A stretch of DNA of 64,000 nucleotides from assembly GCA_963693085.1 (NCBI GenBank), contig OY856410.1, positions 1,330,844,804 through 1,330,908,803 of the forward strand. The letters run 5' to 3'. The notes under the pieces are model-generated. The model saw only the letters and a list, made by a program, of their open reading frames with translations. It was not told the DNA's origin and made no database searches. The translations under genes were made by a program, and so were the position numbers. The stretch comes from Alisma plantago-aquatica. Its lineage: Eukaryota; Streptophyta; Magnoliopsida; Alismatales; Alismataceae. Shown here piece after piece: positions 11,434 to 23,672 of the stretch (position 1 is its first letter; every line of letters starts with the position of its first letter).

Positions 11434-13266
11434 TGTTGGTACATATGCCCCGAGAGCCAGTCATATGATGATTGTAATGTGTCCAAATGTAATTGGTTTG
11501 ATAATAATAAAGGAAATTCAATATATTATGTTTTGTTTACTTATGAGATAATGATATAACATTATGGATGTCTAAAGAATGATGTTACTCAATGATTAAT
11601 GTCTTCAAGTTTAGGATCTGAACAATGATATCATATGTATGATAAGAGTACATATATTCTTGATATGTCGCTAGTCAGATTTTTTTTGGTAGCATAATAT
11701 ATGAAAATAATGCAGAAGACTAGATTGTGTGTTAACTAATTATAGAGTCTCGTTAATCATGATATTGGATATCAAGTCAAGCACAGAGGTACTTGTTAGG
11801 AAATAGTGTACCCAATAGGCCCACCTTGAGAGTGATGCATGAAACCATTATATGATAATGTGAATCAACTCTCAAAGTGATAGTGGTGATTGTGGTTCTT
11901 AGACCTAAAGTCCCTACACACATCACATGTCTTTTGATGAACTTTGACACCATACAAGTAACCTTGAATAAGGGTTGCCCTGAAAGTGGTTTTTGGGTAC
12001 ATTATGACACATGGGGAATGGCTATGAGTGATGTAGATAGGATTTGTCCCCCCTTCCAGAGTTGAAATCCAAGCTACTTGATATGAAAGACTGAGAAATG
12101 CATGAAAATGCTCGTGTTAGTTAATATGTGATATGGTAGATCACATTTATCCTCACACTTTTCTCTAGTTCATGAAACAAATATTGAGTAAGAGGATTAT
12201 GATTATATGCCTCACATTCAATCTTGATATCTAAGACAAAGGAACTATGCGATCATGGTAACACTATTCATAGACGATGAAGTTATTCTCCAACTTTTCA
12301 CTTACTTGGGTAACATTGAAGTGTTTCTATATACCACTCATTTCTTGTGATTTCATGACCTGGTTATAGACATTCACTACCAATGTAATATGGCACCTAT
12401 TGGGTCACACACATAGAATTCACTTGGAATAGGAGTTTACTCATGGATAAGGTTTAACTTGTTTATTAAAAGTGTTTAGGTAATCAAATTGAGCAGTACT
12501 TATTGTGAGTCGACCAACTAGGAAATTTGACCAACTGGGGTGCTAGTCAATCGACTGGACTTTGTTGTCGACTGATTGAATGTGAAATGACCAGTTTTGA
12601 ATGGGTCAAATAGTTAATCAAATGCATTAATCATCAAACTAAAAACAAATATAATTGTTCAATTGGACAAAAGTCGATCAACTGGTCGATTGGTCATGTG
12701 ACTAGAGGCATGCAACAATCATCAAACCTTGGGATATGTCTTTTACTATCCCCTAGGTTTCAAAAACCCTAGTCCTCCCATACTATACAAGAAGGGAGTG
12801 TCCAAGGCTCTAGACAAACTTGTTCTCAACATTGTGGTAACCTAAGATCTTGAGCAGTTATACCCAAGAAAGGGAGAGAAAACAAGGGAACTGGAAGTCG
12901 ACACTAGCACATTGACAAAGGAAGGACAATCCTTCCTCCTCATATCAGGAAGCACAATGTGGAGTTCCTGGTGGTCCATGTTGATAACATTGAGGCATGG
13001 AGGCTTTTGTTTCCATGGTTGGAGAACATTTTCAACCACCATTTGGGGTCGTTACACTAGGAGGATGGAAATGGTTACCATTTTTGCGCTTATTGTGAAG
13101 GAAGCACATCTCTACATGGATTGTCAAGCGAACTTGCTTTGGGGTTAGGTATATGCCTTGCAACACTTGTACCAATTCATAGTTTTTGACATGATCCACT
13201 AGTTAAGGGGAATATGTTCAGAAATTTTTATTTCCACTTCCATCTCTGATGAGATATTTGTCTACA
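11434..13266 (+). repeat. 5' LTR of copia element F
   Basis: Starts TGTTGGTACATATG and ends CTACA directly before a TTATCAGAGCC primer site. Its first 250 bases align with the LTR starts at 54838 (plus) and 54476 (minus), sharing CATATGATGATTGTAATG. A TATA-like CATACTATACAAG lies at about 12778-12791. Just upstream, at 12500-12720, is a cluster of GTCAATCGACTGG / GGTCGATTGGTC motifs. Confidence 0.65.
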
Positions 13267-13268
13267 TT

Positions 13269-13280
13269 GTTATCAGAGCC
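13269..13280 (+). other. Initiator-Met tRNA primer binding site of element F
   Basis: TGTTATCAGAGC against the common plant site TGGTATCAGAGC, one mismatch. It lies two bases after the inferred LTR end and sets the plus orientation. Confidence 0.65.
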
Positions 13281-14639
13281 ATGTCAACTTACTATGTTTT
13301 GGGATTTAATTGATATGATTGGATTTTATTATTCATTTATTTTGTTGCATACAATGTCAATATTTAAATTATTATTGTGAAAATATGATTACATACCACA
13401 TACACTAGGGAATGTTCCATAGATCTGATATATATATGATATGATATATATGCAATAAACATGTGTCACCCTAAAATTGTTTTGATGGTAAATGTATGTG
13501 TTATTATGGACTATATGGAATACCCCTTGGATGTGTGTGCTTGGTTGAATGGTTTGATTCCTGCCTTTGAAATTTGATTTGCATATTAAGACTCTCTATA
13601 TATATACATATGTAAGTTAATGTTGCTCTACCTACATTCTGCTCAAATTTAACTTCAAGTTTCACCTTTTATAATGCAATAAATAAGATTAGCTCTAATC
13701 TTTTGGTTCAGAAAAAGAGAGGATGTGGTGCACCAGGATAGTCAATCAAGTGGGAAGTCAATTTGATCGATTGGAGGACTAAGAAGATAGCAAACTGGTG
13801 GAGCCATTCGCCCAGTCAATTGAATGGAAGAGTCTAGATAGCCACTTAAGCCAGGAGCCATTCAATCAAATGACAAAGGTCAATTGACTGATAGGCAGAT
13901 GAATGAATCGAGTGGAAGAGTCCAATCAACCAATTGTCTTGTTTCTTACACATCTTTTTCTCCTTTACAGGTTGTAACAAGTAATGTTTGACCCTAAGTG
14001 GTTGGAAATTCCTTGTGGCTTATTGCACTAGTATTGTCATGACCATCACCCATAAAATTGTGATTACATATTTCATTTGTGGATATAGTATGTATATGGT
14101 ACATATTATAATTATGTAGTGATTGGATATGTATATGTATTTATATACAAATCCCTCAAATTTATATTAATCCATATATGCTTTCCATAAATAGCATACA
14201 TGAAAAGATTGATCGACCAAGCATGGGAACACCAAGAATGGCACATTGTCTATCTTGTGAAAGTGTGATGGTAGTTATGTGGGCCTACCAAGTAGGTGGC
14301 ATTTCTATTGTGTTGGATTTTGGGTTAAGCTTAACTAGGTGAACTTAATGAGATTAAGTGCCTAGAAGAAAGAAGATGGATTATGATAAGGAGTTGTGCA
14401 TATTGTCTATCCAAGAATTGTATTAGATGTAATTGGAAAATTTTTCCTACCTTAATAATTGGTTATGGATGTTGGCGTTGTCTGGGTAATAACTTAATTA
14501 TTTTTTATCTTAGCGCTCTAAAAAATTATACATTGAAATGTTTGAGAATCAATAAAGAGGGATGTTAATTTGAACAAAATAGTGGGAGTGATAATTAATT
14601 AAAGGCCTAATTAGTATCATCAATATTATCAACCAAATC
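13281..14639 (+). other. Leader region of element F
   Basis: No domain seen. It carries a second cluster of GTCAATTGACTG / GATCGATTGG motifs at 13740-13945, similar to the cluster in the LTR, and an AT-rich TATATATATGATATG run near 13425-13450. Confidence 0.4.
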
Positions 14640-15400
14640 GACAATGACTTCAGGAATGCAAATTATCTTTTATAGAAACTAATGGAAAATAATTTCTCTT
14701 TATGATCAATACTTATAATGATAAAATAAATGGACCAACTTCCTTGAATGGTTTACGACTTTGAGAAAAGTTCTCACTCATGAATTCAAGCTCTATGTTC
14801 TTGAAACACCAGTGGTAGAGGAACCCGCTCCGAATGAAATTGATGCTTATTTGAAGTCCAATGATGTTGTAGACATCAAAGACCTTCTGTAGAGTTGTAT
14901 GAACTATTAGTTGCTTAAAAATCATGAAGACATAGACATTCTTGAGATGGTAATGCATCTTAAGAATCATGCAAAGCAAGAAAAGTATATTGTTTCCAAA
15001 GTGTTGTTTGAGTGCAAACTAATAGAGGGAGATCAAGTAGAGCCCCATGTGATCAATAAGATTGGGCATGTGGAACATATAGAGAGAATGGGATTTCCTT
15101 TGAGCCAAGAGTTTTCCACAAATATGATTCTACAATCTTTCCCTAGATCATATAGCTAGGTTATCAAGTGTTATTACTTAAGTAACTTGGACAAACACTG
15201 TTTGAATTTCTTGGCATTTTGATAGATGGAAAAGCATGAATGAAGAAGGACAAACCCATGATAGTGATCAGCAAAGGGGATTCAAGGGTAAACACAAGGC
15301 CAAGAAATGTTCTGAGCCTGAGTTGAAGTCCAAGTCTTCTGCACTCACAATAAGGAGAGGTGTAAGTGCAAAAGGAATCTATCCTTTTCACTTAAAGGAA
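14640..15400 (+). pseudogene. Ty1/copia gag remnant (UBN2-type) of element F
   Basis: Broken frames together show the copia Gag pattern: KLYVLETP near 14785, then KQEKYIVSKVLFECKLIEG, then MGFPLSQEFSTNMILQSFP near 15090-15145. In intact relatives these belong to the Gag core that assembles the particle. Stop codons interrupt the frame near 14891-14908 and 15159. The segment around 15250-15330 is Lys-rich, as before a zinc knuckle, but the CCHC residues are not intact. Confidence 0.65.
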
Positions 15401-15439
15401 TTAAAGAATATGAAGCAAGAGATAGGGATCTTTATTGTA

Positions 15440-16790
15440 GGTATATACATCATTGAAATTAGCTTTGATACTTCTTCACCTTGGGTACCTGATACTAGAT
15501 GTGGATTATACATTTGCTAAAATGTACATGATCTGAAGAGAAGTAGATCTTTAAAGAACGGTGAGGTTGAACAGGGCATTGCTAATGAGCAAGAGATACT
15601 TGCAGTGTAGTTGTAACCTATGAATTATGTCTTCCCAGTGGGTTAATAATAGAGTTAGAGAACTGCTATTATGTAACCATTAATAGAAACATTGTGTCTA
15701 TATCTTGTTTGGACAAGACTGGATTCAAATTTCTTATAAAGAATGGTTGATGTTGTAATAGTAAAGATGAGATCTCTTATGGCAGTGCCACAATGACCTA
15801 CGGTGTGTACTTGTTAGATCTAGAGACAAGCATATATAATTTTGATACAAAAAGGCTAAAACTTGACAACTCAAATAAGACATACCTTTGTCATTGTCGT
15901 CTAGGGCACATAAATGAGAAATGCATTTCCAAACTCCACAAGGATGGTTATTTGGACTCTTTAGGTTTTGAACCAATAGATACATGTGAATACTATTTTT
16001 TTAGTAAGATGAAAAAAACTTTCTACATAGTGATGTATGTGGTCCTTTTAGAACAAATGCTAGAGGTGGTTACAAGTATTCCATTACCTTCATTGATGAC
16101 CTCAGTAGGTTTGACTATGTGATGAAACACAAGTCAAAAGCCCTTAAATAGTTCAAGGATATCATGAATGAAGTAGAGAACTAGCCCAGTAAAAGTATTA
16201 GAGCACTTCAATCTGATCGAGGAGGAAAATACTTAAACTAAGAGTTTGATGTCCTTCTATGAGACTGTGGTATTGTACCACAATGGACTCTACCTGGTAC
16301 CCATAGCATAATGGTGTTTTAGAAAGAAGGAAACATACGTTACTAGATATGGTGTGAACAATGATGAGTTTTGAAATCTTCAAATTTGTTTTTGGGGACA
16401 TGCTCTACAAACCATTGTGTATACACTAAATCATGTATTGTTTATTAGTTCAAAAAACACCATGTAAGATACGGCCCAGGAAACATCCCAATATGTCTTT
16501 TATGAAGATTTGGGGTTGTGAAGCTTATGTGAGAAAATAGTTTCTTAAAATGCTTGGACCCAAATCAGATAAATGTTATTGTATTGGATATCCTAGATAA
16601 ACCAAGAGTTACTATTTTTATACTCCATTTGACAACAAAGTGTTTCTTTCCAGGGATGCTTTATTCCTTGAAAAGAAATTTATTTCCAAAGGATTCAATG
16701 AGAGAGAAGTAGAATCAAAGACGTCCAAGATCATCAAAAAAGCATCAAACCTATAGAGGTACAAAAGGAACAAGAAGAATCAATATTTTT
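15440..16790 (+). pseudogene. Ty1/copia protease and integrase remnant of element F
   Basis: Order of recognisable pieces: WVPDTRCGLYIC at 15483-15518 (protease active site, normally LDTGCGSHIC; Gly is replaced by Arg), HCRLGHINEKCISKLHKDG at 15890-15950 (GAG_pre-integrase with its zinc-binding His/Cys), DVCGPFRTNARGG near 16033 and SDRGGKY near 16215 (integrase catalytic Asp residues), then a degenerate PPGT-like segment and IWGCEAYV near 16510. Frameshifts and stops occur throughout. The similarity ends near 16790, and RT and RNase H are absent, so the element is truncated by deletion or a later rearrangement. Confidence 0.68.
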
Positions 16791-16834
16791 TGTAGAATCT
16801 CAAGATCCTCATGTAGAATCACAAATTGATAAAG

Positions 16835-17085
16835 TGATTACACCCATGGTGGCATTATAAGCATGGGTTAGATTATTTACATGAATATATAGGTTCATAT
16901 ATGCAAATATGAAATGTTTGATAAGTACGTTGTTACCATATGTGCACACTTTGTATAATCCCATGTACACAATATATCATATACTTATCTATTTATTTTT
17001 TTGTCAACATTATCACGTCTATAACCAAAAGGCATATTGTTATGAATCCCTTCCTAGTTACCTACATTTAAGGCAGATTATACAG
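16835..17085 (+). repeat. Fragment repeated from 9905-10090, next to an inverted repeat of 10190-10380
   Basis: 16836 onward (GTGATTACACCCA) aligns directly with 9905 onward. From about 17030 the match switches to the inverted copy of 10190-10380. This points to a head-to-head joint of two related copia LTR ends after the truncated pol of F. Confidence 0.45.
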
Positions 17086-17089
17086 AAAA

Positions 17090-18566
17090 AGATTGTAATA
17101 TCATTTTTCTAGGATCCAAACTTAAGAAATAACAATCATGAATATGTAATTTCATTTTATAAACTTTGAATGTTATAAAGGATGTGATATCCTCCTTCAT
17201 AGGAGTTTACATCAAATTTCTAAGTAAAAGATAACCTACATCAAAAGATATTTTTATAGAGAGAGAACACAAATTATCTGACTAATGCTCTTACCGATAT
17301 TAACTTTAATATATTTAATGTATTCATCCTATTTGCAAGTAGTCATATATCCATGTAAGTTAGCTATATCTCCGTTTAGGATTGATGTAGGCTAGGGTTC
17401 ACATGTCAAAAGGTGTATCAAAAAACTTGGTTGTAAAGCCCCTTTAAATAGATGAGGCAAGGAAGTATGTTTTATTAAATCCTCAAAATTTGAAAATGTG
17501 TAAGTTGTGTTTAAGTAGTACATTGGTAAGAAACCATTCAACCAACTGCCTGGCCTAGTTAAGTGTATGGGATAAATAAAAACTATCTACAATAAGTCAA
17601 CTGACTTACTAATCTCGTCTTATTGAGCGACTAGACTGTGCAATAAATTGACTGGGAAAATGTCAGCTCAATCAACCAATAAGAATTTTAGAAGAATGAT
17701 AGGTATGTACAGTCAAGAAATTGTACTATTCAATCATTCAACAAGGTATCTAATCACTCTATAAATAATACAATTTATTACCTAAACCTTTAATTAACCA
17801 ATTAATCTTGTGTCCATGATCATACTCCTCTTTCCAATGCAAGTTATGTGTGCGACCCTACATGATCCACATTACATTAGTATTGATGTCTATAATCATA
17901 TTATGACTTCACAAACAATGATTGTCATCTTGAAATACTTCATTATCACCCAAGTAATTGAAAAAGTTGAATAAAAACTTCAACCTAGTGTTGCGACTAG
18001 TGTTGTAGTCGTTGTATAAGGCATTTCTCACCAATATCCAAATTGAATCTGTGGCATAGAAAAGTTATTCAATTAATGTTGAATCATTGTTCCTTGATCT
18101 TGAGTAGGCTATTTGAGATACATGGGAGCTCAATATTATATATTGACTCACATGAGTGTGGTCAAGAATCTTAGGGTCTCACTTATCTAGTGACCCAAAA
18201 TATCACTCTAACAAGAATGACAAATTCCATTTACAATACTCACAATGGGATCACATGTGTCATAATTACCCCATGAACTACTTGTATGGAAACCCTTGTT
18301 CAATCTCACATTGAGTAGCATGAAAATACATGGAACAACATGTGATCATTGTAGTAACTTCAAGTCTAAGGACCATAATCACCACTATCACATTGATATA
18401 TGATTCTGACTATCATTTATGGCTTCCATGTATCATATTCAAGTTGGGTCTACTTGTTCACAACAAGTACCTATGTGTTTGACTTGTTATCCAATGTCAT
18501 GACTAGTAAGATGTAACACATACTAGTCATAATGTATTGGCATCATCCTAATTTCCACAATAACAT
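17090..18566 (-). repeat. Minus-strand copia LTR, left part (split by element A)
   Basis: The reverse complement aligns with the plus LTR of F, for example 18360-18400 with 11870-11910 (GATAGTGGTGATTGTGG then TTAGACCT). The LTR resumes at 54240 after element A and ends at 54476 with CCAACA next to a polypurine tract. A TATA-like TATTTAAAGG (minus) lies near 17445, with GTCAACTGACTTA-type motifs upstream at 17520-17700. Confidence 0.6.
18562..18566. repeat. Target site duplication of element A, left copy (AACAT)
   Basis: AACAT directly before the LTR end TGTTGTGG. It is identical to 54235-54239 directly after the other LTR end. Confidence 0.9.
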
Positions 18567-18663
18567 TGTTGTGGAAATTATCACACTAACAAACTCACTT
18601 AGGGTTGAAATCCCCGAGCTTTTACAAAAACCTCATGCAATAATACCACCTGTAAGCGTATGG

Positions 18664-18706
18664 GTCTTATCTCAATATAGTTAAGGATCGAATCCCAATG
18701 GACAAT
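18664..18706 (+). promoter_or_regulatory. tRNA-Asp-like U5 segment, A 3' LTR copy
   Basis: GTCTTAT, AATATAGTTAAGG, GGATCGAATCCC and GGACAATG in order. It is the same segment as 51577-51620 with a few changes. Confidence 0.55.
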
Positions 18707-19599
18707 GTTTTTAGGAATCTTTTTCAGTCGAATCTAGCTCAAGTAAGACTAATATTTAGAATGATTGGTTGGTTTGTGGTTAATTAAGCTAAATGCAGGA
18801 AAGTAAAGGAGTAGAATTAAAGTTGGGTCTAGATTAAATGACATGGAATCGCTAGGATGGTACTGAGTTTCACCACCACTACACATGAAAACACGTCCAA
18901 ACATCAAACATCCAGGCATGATATAACCATCCAAATGGAGGAGCTGCAAAAAAAACCCATACGGGCGTTAGGCTTGTATAAGGATCACCTTAGGTATCAG
19001 ATGTCTCGTCACCATCCAGATCATATACTTACGGCTCCGAAGATACAACATCCAACTAAGGTTGTGGTCCTCCCTGAGGGATGTTTAGACCACAGAAACA
19101 TCACCGTGGGCTAGATGTCTCGTCCCCTCATGGATCATACACTTACAACCTCAAGGAACCCCTTTCTAATTCTAGTATGGGACTCAACCGTGCTAAACGG
19201 TAAGCAAGAAGGTGATTAATCTACAAGCAAACATCAACGATTAAAAAATATGATACAAAATCCAACTAAGGTTGTGACCCTCCCTGAGGGATGTTTAGGC
19301 CACAGAAGTGTCATCGTAGGCTAGATGTCTCGTCCCCTTACAGATCACACACTTACGACCTCAAGGAATCCTATCGAAAGTTCTCATCAAGGAGTCAACT
19401 TTGTAAATCGCCATTCTACCCGACATATAGAAGTTCTCGCAACATAGGGAAAAACAAGATGAAAGCAAGCAAGTTACCAAATACAAACTTTCACGATTAA
19501 CAATGAAATTTAAAGTTATATACATTGCCATGAATGTTTAACAAGAGAACATTCTTGCATGGGTAGTGGGGCTAGTCTGCATACCCCAGTGAAAAGGAA

Positions 19600-19887
19600 C
19601 TACTCGCTCATGATGCGAGAAATAAGAAGGATAACAAAGAGAGAGGAATCCACCACGAGCATGATGTAGAAGGTAGTCGTAGCTTGGTGAAGATGATGCG
19701 GTCTTCTACGTCGTGTTGGGGTAGATCTGGAAGAACGAGGGATGCCAAGACAGACCGGGTAGTCTTTCTCACTCCTCCTTTCTTCACTTCTCAATCTCCT
19801 TGAGTTGCAGCAAGAACGACAAGCGAAGTGGCAGTGTGGACAGAGCTGGATCAGGATCAGACATGTGTATAGACCGCCTATCGGCAT
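19600..19887 (-). other. 95-codon leader ORF in LTR of A, ending in ATG-AGC-GAG-TAG
   Basis: Starts at an ATG about 40 nt downstream of the TATA box at 19926-19933 and is rich in Arg, Ser and His. The other LTR keeps a 95-codon frame in the same place (52476-52763), with about two thirds of residues identical. That amount of amino-acid change at roughly 9-10% DNA divergence gives no sign of protein-level selection. The last codons form a minimal Met-Ser-Glu-stop frame, also present in element B. It is probably a feature of the RNA leader rather than a protein gene. No domain is recognised. Confidence 0.35.
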
Positions 19888-19925
19888 CCCAAAACTGATA
19901 CCTCAAATGGGGACCCTTCTAGTCC

Positions 19926-21150
19926 TATTTATAGGCATAGATCAAGCCTTCATGCTTTTGGTGTGAGTCCAAACAGTTTGCTTATAATTGTCCAAATGGT
20001 TTTGATAAATATCTTGATCATTCAGTTTGCATTGCATGCTCAAACGGTCTTGCATTTCATTCAGTTTGCATGCACCAAACGGTCTTCACATTACTAATCC
20101 AAACGGTTTTGATTGCTAGCTCACACGGTCTGCGTGTATATATTTTATTAAACAGTTTGCATGCATGGTGCACTCATGCACGTGATTTCATCTCATTCAG
20201 TTTCATTCACCAAATGTTCAACTACTCTTCATGATTAGCAAACGGTCTACGTGTATGTGCTCATTCAGTCTTCACTTGATAGAGAAAACGGTCTGCATGC
20301 CGAGCCTCCTTTCGGTCTTCGATTAGTACTCAAACGGTCTTCCATCGCTTCCCATACATTTTGCATGTAGCTGACTTAAATGGTCTTCACATTTAGCTGA
20401 TTCGGTCTTCACATTTCCTTCATTCGGTCTTTGAGGTACTAATCCAATCGATCAGCATGCATGCTTTGGCAAACGGTCTCACTCACGTGGTTGTGGCCAT
20501 TCGATCTTCATGCATCTCAAACAGTCTTCACGTAGCTAGAAAACGGTATTCATTCCAGTAGCTCATTCGGTCTTCATTTTCTAGAGCATAGCAAATGGTC
20601 TTCATGTAGCACATCCAAACGGTTTGTCATCCGGTTTGCATGCATGCACATTATCTGTATCAAACGATTTTGTTTTTGTATGAATATTCTACAAATAGTT
20701 TTAGCTAAATACCCAAACAGTCTTCCTACTTTATTCGGTCTTTACTTCAGTTACTCAAGCAAACCATTATGACCAAATGACCCAAATGGTCTTTGGTTTC
20801 ATTCGGTCTTTGAGTAGCATTTTTGCAAATGGTTTGCTGCTTCTCAAACGGTTTGCAATACATGTCCATTTGGTCTTGTGCAAATCAGTTTGCTTTGAAC
20901 TACTTTTTCATTTGATTTCATGTAGACCTTCTCTATTGGTCTCTCATGCACGTAGCTTTAGGTTGCTTCATCAAACGGTCTCGCAACATCAGCTCCAAAA
21001 GGTTTTGAGGTGAGCATGTCCATTCGGTCTTCAGACCGTATGGACAAAACCTAATGGTGAGACCGAATGGATGAAACCGTTTGGTGAGACCGAATGGTTG
21101 AAGCCGTTTGGTGATACTGAATGGTTAGACCGAATGGTTGAAAACCAGGA
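19926..21150 (-). promoter_or_regulatory. Promoter of element A LTR: TATA box and upstream CGGTCT motif array
   Basis: TATAAATA on the minus strand at 19926-19933. Upstream in the sense direction, 19960-21150, the plus strand holds several dozen irregularly spaced copies of AAACGGTCT / CATTCGGTCTTC and variants. Near 21030-21140 the orientation flips to AGACCGAATGG. AACGG is the core of MYB-type (mitosis-specific activator) sites. The matching region in the other LTR is 52840-54020. Confidence 0.55.
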
Positions 21151-21358
21151 TGAGAAAGGTGGCTCCCACTCAAAATGGTTCAATTGTTCAACCTTGTCAA
21201 GACCTACATCAAATTAACATAAATTCAGTTAAAATCATGATATTTGGACCAGTTAAGTAACTTTGCACATATTGATATTTAGTAAATGAAATTGAATGCA
21301 TTGAGTCGAATTTGACCCAAGATGGTAATTGAAATTCCTAATGAATATGCATTCATCA

Positions 21359-22924
21359 AAATACCATGAACTTAAACGTTTCTCTCCCTCGAGTAACACA
21401 AAATCTGAAACAGTCGCCAAATGAATACTTTCAATTCATGTGATTGCCTCATTTTCACATCATGATTGTTTTCCTTCTTCTCAGTATGACTCAGTATCTC
21501 AACCTCCTGAGACCACTGAACACATCTTACCATATCTTCGTTCCTGAGCTTGCTTTCCAATATCACTTCCTCTTCACTTTTTCCAACAACATGTCAAAGA
21601 GTTTTGTAAGAGTCCAGAGATACCCACAGAATAACAAGTGTGCATTTGATCTGACACTGGTGTTTATTAGGATAGGGTAGGAATTCATTGTGCCATTAGG
21701 TAGGAGATGGAGTGAATGGTGGTATGGAAGGAAGAAATAAATCTCTCCTCTATTTGACTCGATATTTTCTTCTTATTTGTTTTGCAATTTCATTTATTGC
21801 ATTTTTTGTGAAAATGTCTCCTCTATTTGACTTGAGATTGAATTTCTTTTTTTGTGTGCTTTGTCATCTTTTTGTGTGCAAATCTCTCCTCTATTCGACT
21901 CGAGATTGCCTTTTTGGTGGTACGCCCCTATTAATTTGTGAGGGGTATAGAAGAAGCAGATATAGAGGGAAGTGGTGTGCCACCCCGAACTTAGGGTTTG
22001 ACACTATTTTGGTTATTTGTGTTTCTTTTTTATGGATGGAGGGGTACGAAGATGATGGAAGAAGTGTAGAAGAGAGTTTAGAGCAGAATGCGACTTGATT
22101 TACAATTATATGCATTGGGTTGTTCTCTTTATCGTACTCTGTTCAAATAATAACTTGGTGAGGATCCAATGGGGATTCCATGCTATTGTTCCACTAGTCA
22201 GTTAGGAAGCACGATGTGTTTGATCCCTATCAGTTCGACAGACACTTGCCATTTTTGCATAAAGATCATGATGTTAGGATTCATAAGCTTCACATGATGA
22301 TTTCAATCAAAAGGCTAGTTTTTAGAAGAAGGTCCTTCTGAGGGTCTGCTTCAAATAATGAGGGTATAATGATTCAAAATGCAAAGAGAAATAAAAAGGT
22401 CAAAAATTCATCCAGTATATGTTCACATTTCTTTTGAAAACCTTAAAATTGTGAAAAAATTTATTTGAAAATTTAGGTCAAAAATGCGACGATGAAATCT
22501 TAAGTTTGATTTAGATGGGTGATGTTGGAAAGTAAGATACGTACCACGCACCCTCCACCCCGAACATAGAAATTTTCTAGTCCCGAGCAAACCCTAAATC
22601 CGAGATGGAGGGGGAAGTTCATGCCATTTGGACCACTGGATGTGGTTGCATTCCATTTAGCGTACATCCTCCATCTAAAAATCTCAAAAATGAAGATTAA
22701 TCAGAACTCAAAATAGCATCTCACGATGCAATTCTTATTTGGTGCAAAATTATCTAAAAAATAAAAACAAAATTGAGAAAAATTTCTAATTCAAAGTTAA
22801 AACAAATTTTATTTATCGGGTTGCCTCCTGACAAGCGCCTTTTTTTACGTCGATGACTCTACGTGATATCTTCAACTTCATGGTGGTTCCTTTGGATTGG
22901 AGAGATCTATTATTTCTTCGGTGT
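21359..22924 (-). other. 3' untranslated region of element A
   Basis: No domain seen. A 128-codon plus-strand frame at 21712-22098 is antisense and low in complexity. The segment 22817-22830 is a decayed copy of the post-pol hairpin. Parts at 21880-22080 and 22545-22670 match element E. A purine-rich stretch (minus strand, about 21380-21395, GAGGGAGAGAAACG) is the best polypurine-tract candidate, about 20 nt from the LTR. Confidence 0.5.
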
Positions 22925-23672
22925 TTATTTCGTCTGTGTGAAATATCTTTTCAAACGTTGACAATTTGCCACGAATTCACCTGACTTTTCTCTCCATAAA
23001 GAGAAAGCACCATCTGGGGAGATGCTTTTGACAATGTACGGTCCAGACCGGCGAGAGCGGAGTTTCCCTGGGAATAACTTCAACCTTCAGTTGAATAGCA
23101 GAACTTGGTCTCCCACTTGTATGTCTTTTCTTTTCAAATGACCATCATGCCAAAGTTTGGTGTGTTCTATGTAGATTCATGCATTCTCATAAGCTTTATT
23201 CCTGAGTTTGTCCAGCTCTTGGAGTTGCAGAATTCTGGCTTGGCCTGCTTCTTTCATATCAAAATTTAGTTGTTTTATTGCCCACCATGCCTTGTGTTCT
23301 AGTTCGAATGGAAGGTGGCAAGCCTTTCCATATATTAATCGAAAAGGTGTAGTCCCGAGGGGAGTTTTATAAGCAGCTCGATAGGCACATAATGCATCGT
23401 TGTTTTTCACTTACCAATCTTTCCGATTGCGGCCTATGGTCTTTTCTAAGATACCCTTGAGTTTACGATTAGAAACCTCCACCTGTCCACTTATCTGTGG
23501 ATGGTAAGGTGAGGCTACCTTGTGAGTAACACCATACTTTCTTAGCAATACTTCAAAGCTTCTTTCAAGAAAATGGGAACCTCCGTCGGATATCACAGTG
23601 TGTGGGACACCGAATCGGGGGAAAATAATATCTTTGAACATCTTGATGATGGGTTTGGAATGACTAGTGATG
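22925..23672 (-). pseudogene. Integrase C-terminal part of element A pol
   Basis: Read on the minus strand from the right edge of this block: [20 protein letters not shown] (second catalytic Asp), [20 protein letters not shown] (catalytic Glu), then [31 protein letters not shown], and near 23080 a GDQVLLF / LKLFPGKL C-terminal segment. The frame ends at a TAA at 22925-22927. Stops break it at several points. In the family integrase cuts host DNA and joins the cDNA ends. The upstream half of the enzyme lies at 38954-39424, on the far side of element B. Both halves are in the same frame once B and one GTTGG are ignored. Confidence 0.85.

Larger units (their letters stand above)
18567..21358 (-). 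repeat. 3' LTR of element A
   Basis: About 2.79 kb, aligned with 51480-54234. The end lies at ATTCATCA (21351-21358). Inside is a duplicated block: 19040-19180 and 19255-19370 share CCAACTAAGGTTGTG, GAGGGATGTTTAG and GATGTCTCGTCCCC. A TATA box lies at 19926-19933 (TATAAATA on the minus strand). Confidence 0.9.

Noticed and set aside
21712..22098. 128-codon plus-strand frame as a gene
   Set aside because: Antisense to element A's 3' untranslated region; the similar part of element E (2440-2634) does not keep the frame.
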